From assembly GCA_019313505.1 (NCBI GenBank), contig JAFDBA010000022.1, positions 1 through 19,142 on the forward strand: a stretch of DNA of 19,142 nt. Direction: 5' to 3'. The stretch's first letter is position 1; each line of letters starts with the position of its first letter. Of this stretch, positions 13,974 to 19,142 are shown one piece after another. The DNA is from Deltaproteobacteria bacterium (GTDB lineage Bacteria > Desulfobacterota > Desulfobacteria > Desulfobacterales > UBA11574). The notes under the pieces were generated by a model. The model was not told the origin of the DNA. It did not search any database and saw nothing but the letters and a program-made list of their open reading frames with translations. Position numbers and translations under genes: made by a program.

Positions 13974-15554
13974 ATGGAACAATATCTGATCTATAACACA
14001 TTATGGTATCCTATTTTGACAGTTTTGATGGCTGTTCCGTTGTTCGGGGCATTTATAACCCTTGGGATACGGGGGGACCAGAACCTGAAAATTTGGGGAT
14101 TGCTGGTGACTGTGTTAACCACGGTGCTTTCATTGCCCCTGTTTTTTTCCTTTGACCTGACAACGGCCAAATATCAATTCGCCGAGTTTAACGACTGGAT
14201 TCCATTTGTAGATATCAGCTATGTTCTTGGTGTGGACGGAATCAGCGTTCTTTTAGTGCTTCTTACCACTCTGGTCATGCCATTATGCATTCTTTGCTCA
14301 TGGAGTTATATAAAGGAGCGATTCAGAGAGTTCATATTCGTTTTACTTTTTATTGAAGCATCCATGATCGGCGTTTTTATCAGTCTCAACATGGTTCTTT
14401 TTTTCATTTTTTGGGAAGCCATGCTGGTTCCCATGTACCTGATTATTGCCGTATGGGGCGGACCGCGCAAAGACTATGCATCTATTAAATTTTTTCTATA
14501 CACCCTGATTGGAAGCATATTTCTTTTTGTCGCCATAATAGCTCTTTACGTAACTACCGGCACCTTCTTTATACCGGAGTTAATGACACACCATTATAGT
14601 TTTAGTTACCAGATGTGGATCTTTTTGGCGTTTGCACTGGCTTTTGCAATAAAGGTCCCTATGTTTCCTTTCCATACCTGGCTCCCCGCAGCTCATGTGG
14701 AGGCGCCTACGGCAGGAAGCGTTATTCTGGCAAGTATTCTGCTTAAAATGGGCGGTTACGGTTTTTTGCGGTTCTGTCTTCCCATAGCACCCGCGGCAAC
14801 GGTTTACTGCATGCCCTATTTGATTGTAATCTCCATAATGTCCATTATTTTCGGTGGTTATCTTGCACTGGGTCAGAGTGATATAAAGAAGCTTATTGCT
14901 TACTCCAGTGTGGGCCATATGGGTTTTGTCACCCTGGGAATTTTTCTTCTAAACGATGTGGGAATCAAAGGCGCTATTTTACAGATGATAAACCACGGCA
15001 TCACCACGGGAGCCCTGTTTATCCTTGTGGGGATGATCTATGAGCGGACCCACAGCAGAGAGATTTCAGACAATTCCGCACTGGGTATAGTGATGCCCAT
15101 ATATGTGAGCTTTTTGGTGATCTTTTCCCTGTCCTCCCTGGCATTTCCTGGAACAAACAGCTTTGTTGGAGAATTGCTCGTTCTTATTGCCTGCTTTAGC
15201 AAATACAAAGTTGTGGGCGGTTTTGCCGTGGTGGGAGCAATCCTGGCAGCGGCCTATATGCTCCGGCTGGTTCAGAAGATGGTCTGGGCAGATTCGGACG
15301 GGCACAGTCACCCTGGGGATCGATCACAACTTTTTGACCTGAATTTACGGGAAACGGCAACCCTGACGTTTCTAACTATTTTTGTGTTCTGGATCGGATT
15401 TCATCCTACCCCCTTACTGAACATTATGGATACCAGCACCGCCCACCTGCTCAAGCAAGTGGAGTCGGGTATGCATGCGTCTCCAGCCGGGCATCATGCA
15501 CATTTGAACGGACTGGGCGAGACCGTTAAAAACCTGATTGCGTTTAAGTATTGA
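13974..15554 (+). CDS. nuoM: Complex I subunit NuoM
   Basis: A 526-residue antiporter-like subunit with a standard NuoM pattern: GVDGISVLLVLLTTLVMPLC near 86-105, E148 in FFIFWEAMLVPMYLI, K227 in AIKVPMFPFHTWLPAAHVEAP and K258 in LLKMGGYGFLRF. These correspond to E144, K234 and K265 of E. coli NuoM. GAGG lies about 11 bases upstream in a 35-base spacer. The C-terminus is hydrophilic and histidine-rich (HASPAGHHAHLNG). Confidence 0.97.
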   Translation: MEQYLIYNTLWYPILTVLMAVPLFGAFITLGIRGDQNLKIWGLLVTVLTTVLSLPLFFSFDLTTAKYQFAEFNDWIPFVDISYVLGVDGISVLLVLLTTLVMPLCILCSWSYIKERFREFIFVLLFIEASMIGVFISLNMVLFFIFWEAMLVPMYLIIAVWGGPRKDYASIKFFLYTLIGSIFLFVAIIALYVTTGTFFIPELMTHHYSFSYQMWIFLAFALAFAIKVPMFPFHTWLPAAHVEAPTAGSVILASILLKMGGYGFLRFCLPIAPAATVYCMPYLIVISIMSIIFGGYLALGQSDIKKLIAYSSVGHMGFVTLGIFLLNDVGIKGAILQMINHGITTGALFILVGMIYERTHSREISDNSALGIVMPIYVSFLVIFSLSSLAFPGTNSFVGELLVLIACFSKYKVVGGFAVVGAILAAAYMLRLVQKMVWADSDGHSHPGDRSQLFDLNLRETATLTFLTIFVFWIGFHPTPLLNIMDTSTAHLLKQVESGMHASPAGHHAHLNGLGETVKNLIAFKY

Positions 15555-15634
15555 TGAACTCGTAAAAGGGAGTTTTTGTAAAATTATTATACAATAACGA
15601 ATTATTATGATGATGTTCTAATGGATTTATACAT

Positions 15635-17050
15635 ATGATACTGTTTCTACCTGAACTTGCATTAACATTCATGATTCTGGTCTTTTTTTTCGTCTCATTG
15701 ACAAAACTAAATCAGCCCCGACTGCAATGGATGGGCCTTGTTTTGTCCGCGCTGGCTGTAGTGGCATCCGTATATACTTATGGACAGGAAGGCTCCCTTT
15801 TCTTTGACGCTTACCGTATTGATGCTTTTTCACAGCTATTCAAGGTCATTATTACATTTGGGCTTTTTATCGTAATTTATCTGGGAGAAGACCTCTCAGG
15901 TATCGACAAAACACTTAAACCGGAGTATTACCTTTTTCTTACACTGAGCACTTTCGGTCTAATATGCATGAGTAGTGCTGTGGAACTTATTACAATAATA
16001 CTCTCCCTTGAAATCGCTTCTTTTGCCCTCTTTATCATCATTCCTTTCCGGAAACATGGGGCGTATCGGAAACCCATGGAAGCAGGAATCAAGTACGTCC
16101 TTTTCGGTGCGGCAGCATCGGGTATAACCCTTTATGGTATGAGCTACATCTTTGGCTTGACCCACACCACCTATCTTGCCGATCTGGTAAAAATCATCCC
16201 CGGCATGATCTCGCAAAAGCCCCTCATACTGATTGGTCTGGTTATGCTGCTTTGCGGCTTTTTTTACAAGCTGGCTCTTTTCCCAATGCACTTCTGGGCC
16301 CCGGATGTGTACGAGGGAGCAGCCAACGAGACGTCAGCTTTTATAGCTACCCTTCCCAAGGTGGGAGCCGTTGTCCTGTTGATCCGGCTGATCTTTTTGG
16401 CCGGCGTGGATTCCGGCCAGTTTACCTGGGTCCTGGCCATCCTTGCCGTGCTCTCCATGAGCTTTGGAAATCTTGCGGCACTGGTTCAGGATGATATCAA
16501 GCGTCTTCTGGCATACTCCAGCATCGCCCATGCCGGCTATGTCATGGTCGGTCTTCTTTGTGCCAGTGAACTCGGGTTTACCTCCGGCATTTACTATATC
16601 ACCGGTTATCTTCTGATGAATCTGGCCTGTTTTTTCGTAATTTACAACTTGGCTCCCAAAGGGGAAAATATCAGTTTTGATGACCTTAAGGGGCTATATA
16701 AACGTTCGCCGCTGCTGGCTTTCACCCTGGCTGTTGGTGCCTTCGGCATGGCCGGTATCCCTCCCACCGTAGGGTTTACCGGAAAGCTTTTCCTGTTTAC
16801 CGCTGCAATTAAAAATGACATGTATGCACTGGTCATTCTGGCGGTCATCAACACCGGTATCGCCGTCTTTTACTATTTGAAGATGGTCAGGGCGGCGTAT
16901 ACCAGCATAGAATCCCCAATGCCGAAAATCAGCCTGAGGTTTTCCACATACCTTCTCGGAATCTTTTTCATCGTGATCATTCTTTATCTTGGAACCTTTC
17001 CCCAGGGATTTATCGATTTTGCCCAGGAAGCGGTTGCCGCTGCCATATAG
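15635..17050 (+). CDS. nuoN: Complex I subunit NuoN
   Basis: A 471-residue antiporter-like subunit adjoining NuoK and NuoJ. It shows E126 (LSLEIASFALF, helix 5), K212 (GFFYKLALFPMHFWAPDVYEG, helix 7) and K242 (ATLPKVGAVVLL, helix 8), plus DDIKRLLAYSSIAHAGY, which is typical of NuoN. The 80 bases after nuoM are AT-rich and contain a weak hairpin (15557-15574). The ribosome site is poor (ATGGA about 13 bases upstream). It is the last nuo gene, and no clear terminator follows it. Confidence 0.97.
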   Translation: MILFLPELALTFMILVFFFVSLTKLNQPRLQWMGLVLSALAVVASVYTYGQEGSLFFDAYRIDAFSQLFKVIITFGLFIVIYLGEDLSGIDKTLKPEYYLFLTLSTFGLICMSSAVELITIILSLEIASFALFIIIPFRKHGAYRKPMEAGIKYVLFGAAASGITLYGMSYIFGLTHTTYLADLVKIIPGMISQKPLILIGLVMLLCGFFYKLALFPMHFWAPDVYEGAANETSAFIATLPKVGAVVLLIRLIFLAGVDSGQFTWVLAILAVLSMSFGNLAALVQDDIKRLLAYSSIAHAGYVMVGLLCASELGFTSGIYYITGYLLMNLACFFVIYNLAPKGENISFDDLKGLYKRSPLLAFTLAVGAFGMAGIPPTVGFTGKLFLFTAAIKNDMYALVILAVINTGIAVFYYLKMVRAAYTSIESPMPKISLRFSTYLLGIFFIVIILYLGTFPQGFIDFAQEAVAAAI

Positions 17051-17258
17051 TTTTGAAAAACCTGTTGAATTCACTTTCCACTTTGATTTGTCATCCGGAA
17101 CCTCTGAGTGGCCTGTGCCATCCTGGCATGAGATTCCATGGATTTTCAGAAGAAGCCTACATGAAAGCAATAGAATAAATTCCCTAGTCCGGGGCAATTG
17201 ATAATCGCGGGGAGATCAGGGGAAACGTGAGTTATAAGATCCAAAAGCGGAGGTATTT

Positions 17259-17579
17259 ATGGAAAAACTAAAAGGTTATCAGAAGAAATATCTGAAGGGT
17301 CTTGCCCACGGCATGAAACCACTGGTTTTTGTCGGCCAGAAGGGACTCTCCTCTACGGTAACACAGGCTGTTGATGAATCGTTGGAAAAACATGAGCTTG
17401 TTAAGGTAAAATTTATTGATTTCAAGGAAAAAAGCCAGAAAAAAGAGATGGCCGGCCTCATTGAAAAAGAAACCGCATCCGAGTTGGTGGGGATGATTGG
17501 TCATATTGCAATTTTTTATCGTCAGCAGAAAGATCTCGAAAAAAGAAAGATCCAAGTTCCAAAGCGGAAAATGGGTTAA
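17259..17579 (+). CDS. yhbY: YhbY-type CRM-domain RNA-binding protein
   Basis: A 106-residue basic protein made of one CRM domain. It has the family opening LKGYQKKYLKGLAHGMKP, the RNA-contact loop GQKGLS (about 26-31), and VDESLEKHELVKVKF, then a basic tail (EKRKIQVPKRKMG). In other bacteria YhbY binds the pre-50S ribosomal subunit and acts in assembly. GGAGG lies seven bases before the ATG. It lies 208 bases after nuoN, so it is probably transcribed separately, although no promoter is obvious. Confidence 0.92.
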   Translation: MEKLKGYQKKYLKGLAHGMKPLVFVGQKGLSSTVTQAVDESLEKHELVKVKFIDFKEKSQKKEMAGLIEKETASELVGMIGHIAIFYRQQKDLEKRKIQVPKRKMG

Positions 17580-17634
17580 ATTATAAATTTCTATTTTATC
17601 TGATATATGATAAGAGCCTGTTTTACCACATAAC

Positions 17635-17715
17635 GCCCGTATTAATGCTCCCGGTGCCATTCGTCATATTATCTTAAGAGGTATCGAGGGAAGGAAAATA
17701 TCTAATGACAAAGAT
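17635..17715 (+). pseudogene. Fragment of a REP-associated Y1 transposase (IS200-like family)
   Basis: Read from 17635, the plus strand gives ARINAPGAIRHIILRGIEGR then KISNDKD, which strongly resembles the N-terminus of REP-associated tyrosine transposases (typically M.R.ARi..PGaihHvi.RG..gr.iF.d..D). The start codon position reads AAC instead of ATG, and homology stops after about 27 codons, just before the amine-oxidase gene. The HUH motif and catalytic tyrosine are missing, so it cannot be active. It marks past mobile-element activity at the boundary between the conserved operon and the accessory region. Confidence 0.6.
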
Positions 17716-17732
17716 CCTAATGCAACATTACC

Positions 17733-18764
17733 ATGCCCACGGAAACCGTTGATACCATAATTATCGGAGGCGGCCTCAGCGGTATCTATGCCGCCTACCT
17801 GCTGTCCCAAAGAAATAAATCTTTTGTGGTTCTCGAAGCCCGTGAGCGTATCGGCGGCAGGATTTTAAGCCGTGAACATCAAGGGCTTTTCTCCGATCTC
17901 GGTCCCTCCTGGTACTGGCCCGAGATTAACCCGAAAATGGCGCACCTTATTCAAGCCATGGGCCTCAAGGGGTATCGCCAGTTTGAAGAGGGTATGGGCC
18001 GTTATCAAATTCCCAATTGGCGGCTTTCCGGGGGCATGACGGCACTGATCACAAAACTCTGTGAGCATATTCCTGAAAACGCCATCAGGCTCAATCACCC
18101 GGTTTGTAACATCGAAAAAAAGTCCGCCGGCGCTCTGGTCAGCGTCGGCGAACTGGAGAAAGAGCCCTGGACCCGGTTCAGTACCAGCAAGGTAATCCTC
18201 GCCCTGCCGCCGCGCCTTGCCGCCGCCACCATTCTCTTTACCCCCGACCTGTCTCATAATTTGACCCAGGCGATGCTGAAAATGGGTACGTGGATGGCGG
18301 GTCAGGCAAAATTCTGTGCCCTTTACGAAGAACCTTTCTGGCGACAAACGGGCCTATCGGGCTATGGTTTCAGCGAACGCGGTCCGCTGGGCGAGATCCA
18401 TGACGGATCCAACAACGGCCAGGGCCCCTACGGACTAACCGGCTTTGTCGGCATTCCGGCGGTGCAACGCAATCATCAACAACTCCTCACCGAGGCGATT
18501 CTCTCCCAACTTGAAATCATCTATGGCAAACCGGCGGCGCAGCCGACGGCCTTCTTCTACCAGGATTGGGCTCGCGAACGATTTACCGCCACCCAGTTCG
18601 ACCAGCCGCCCATGTACCAACACCCCCTCTATCACCCTCCGGCAGGTCAAACCTCCATTTGGGACGGTACCATCCATTTTGCCGGCACGGAAACCGCCGA
18701 CCAACACGGCGGTTATCTCGAAGGCGCCCTGACCGCCGCCGAACGGTCGGTAATGAACCTCTAA
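17733..18764 (+). CDS. FAD-dependent amine-oxidase-like flavoprotein
   Basis: The 343-residue protein starts with the FAD-binding Rossmann motif IIIGGGLSGIYAAYLLS (about 9-25) and LEARERIGGRIL (34-45). It has a central GGMTALITKL segment (about 99-108) and the C-terminal FAD motif IHFAGTETADQHGGYLEGAL (about 315-334), which is the flavin-containing amine oxidase pattern. It is shorter than typical monoamine oxidases (about 430-520 residues), with a reduced substrate domain, so the substrate is unknown. The ATG is the first one after an in-frame stop (17718-17720) and lacks a ribosome site. Its DNA is visibly richer in G and C than the nuo genes, with many gcc/cgg codons. Together with the transposase fragment just upstream this suggests horizontal acquisition. 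Confidence 0.85.
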   Translation: MPTETVDTIIIGGGLSGIYAAYLLSQRNKSFVVLEARERIGGRILSREHQGLFSDLGPSWYWPEINPKMAHLIQAMGLKGYRQFEEGMGRYQIPNWRLSGGMTALITKLCEHIPENAIRLNHPVCNIEKKSAGALVSVGELEKEPWTRFSTSKVILALPPRLAAATILFTPDLSHNLTQAMLKMGTWMAGQAKFCALYEEPFWRQTGLSGYGFSERGPLGEIHDGSNNGQGPYGLTGFVGIPAVQRNHQQLLTEAILSQLEIIYGKPAAQPTAFFYQDWARERFTATQFDQPPMYQHPLYHPPAGQTSIWDGTIHFAGTETADQHGGYLEGALTAAERSVMNL

Positions 18765-18817
18765 CCCGGAATCCTTCGGAACGGCAGCATTAGGTTTGAG
18801 GAGCGCTTCGCTATTGG

Positions 18818-18848
18818 ATTGATGATTTATGATTGTTGATTGATGATT
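18818..18848. repeat. Direct repeat ATTGATGATT
   Basis: ATTGATGATT occurs at 18818-18827 and again at 18839-18848, a 21-base offset, with a related ATGATTGTTG between them. It looks like a short degenerate tandem repeat adjoining the GC palindrome. Confidence 0.45.
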
Positions 18849-18855
18849 AAAGGGG

Positions 18856-18893
18856 TCGCTCGCGCAGCGCAGGCGCTTGCGCCGCGTGTCGCT
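18856..18893. repeat. GC-rich palindromic block, REP-like
   Basis: The centre GGCGC-TT-GCGCC (18872-18883) is a perfect 5-bp hairpin. It can extend with CGC/GCG (18868-18870 with 18884-18886) across a one-base bulge. Similar GTCGCTC and GTCGCTCC motifs flank it. Its form recalls REP-type elements mobilised by the transposase family whose fragment lies at 17635, but a single copy proves nothing. Confidence 0.35.
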
Positions 18894-18993
18894 CCGGTTA
18901 TAGAAGATTATATTAACATATTAATATATTATGGTATACGTTAATACCGAACCGTAATTGACGAATCGTTAATAACGCAAATGGTGGATCAAC

Positions 18994-19142
18994 ATGGAAA
19001 ACCCGTTTAAATTCTGTGGAATTGTTCACCGACCATGATCCCAAACCTTTTTCAAAGGATTTTCAACTTACTTATGGTATAGGTCCTTCATCTTCCATAA
19101 AAGCATCCCTGGATTCTCTTGTCAAAAAAGGAATACTCTATA
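18994..19142 (+). pseudogene. Deletion scar of an AAA-type ATPase gene (N- and C-terminal pieces)
   Basis: An ATG at 18994 opens MENPFKFCGIV, which resembles the conserved N-terminus of archaeal-type AAA ATPases (PF01637-like; M.NPF.FG.vV), but this frame stops at 19036-19038. From about 19025 another frame reads FTDHDPKPFSKDFQLTYGIG and then PSSSIKASLDSLVKKGIL to the window edge. That resembles the C-terminal winged-helix part of the same family. No Walker motifs lie between. The simplest reading is a gene that lost its middle and is no longer functional. I recognise the family from memory, so confidence is moderate. Confidence 0.5.

Larger units (their letters stand above)
18765..18993. other. 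Non-coding accessory DNA with repeats
   Basis: No intact gene is visible. The stretch passes from GC-rich sequence into direct repeats (18818-18848), a GC-rich palindromic block (18856-18893) and then a very AT-rich segment (18900-18975). That last segment carries CGTTAATA twice (18939-18946 and 18967-18974, offset 28), which could be protein-binding sites for the gene remnant that follows. Confidence 0.5.

Noticed and set aside
15557..15578. AACTC/GAGTT hairpin with T-tract between nuoM and nuoN
   Set aside because: Only five pairs with an 8-base loop; too weak to claim termination inside the operon.
17116..17128. TGCCA-TCC-TGGCA hairpin after nuoN
   Set aside because: Five pairs, 3-base loop and no T-tract; not a convincing operon terminator.
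16989..17201. Plus-strand frame running from inside nuoN into the following gap
   Set aside because: No start site of its own and no recognisable motif; the gap portion does not resemble any family I know.

Overview
The window suggests a strictly anaerobic, probably sulfate-reducing member of the Desulfobacterota (Desulfobacterales-like). I infer this from the style of the two-component regulators, the 11-subunit-type Nuo cluster without NuoE, NuoF or NuoG, and the MrpD-like antiporter subunits inside it. No rRNA or other taxonomic marker is present, so the assignment is an inference.

Left part (1-5240), all on the minus strand. A small unrecognised ORF and a histidine kinase overlap by 4 bases. 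The kinase carries an N-terminal Rossmann-like domain and a PAS domain, and it overlaps by 14 bases a sigma-54 activator of the NtrC type. After a 387-base gap comes a response regulator with two receiver domains flanking an unusual four-cysteine middle section. The gap holds a good sigma-54 -24/-12 element and, just upstream of it, an exact IHF-consensus match. This suggests the kinase/activator pair switches on the double-receiver gene. A hairpin ends that gene. Beyond it the start of a membrane-protein gene runs off the window edge, with its own sigma-70-like promoter.

Middle part (5359-17050), plus strand. A respiratory complex I operon reads nuoA, B, C, D, H, I, J, K, then an extra antiporter-like subunit, a two-helix small membrane protein, a NuoL/MrpD-like subunit, nuoM and nuoN. 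Most genes overlap by 4 to 28 bases. Four antiporter-like subunits are encoded instead of the usual three. The NADH-input module is absent, so electrons probably come from ferredoxin or an unidentified donor and go to menaquinone. Hairpins with T-tracts lie before nuoA and between nuoK and the first antiporter gene.

Right part (17051-19142), plus strand. A YhbY-type RNA-binding protein gene is followed by a degenerate accessory region. It holds a start-less fragment of a REP-associated (Y1) transposase, a GC-richer FAD amine-oxidase-like gene, short direct repeats and a GC hairpin. At the edge is what looks like a deletion scar of an AAA-type ATPase gene, with N-terminal and C-terminal family signatures almost directly joined in different frames.

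The most interesting items are the four-antiporter, EFG-less complex I with its small linker protein and a lysine-to-asparagine change in one pump channel, and the redox-flavoured sigma-54 regulatory cascade divergent from it.
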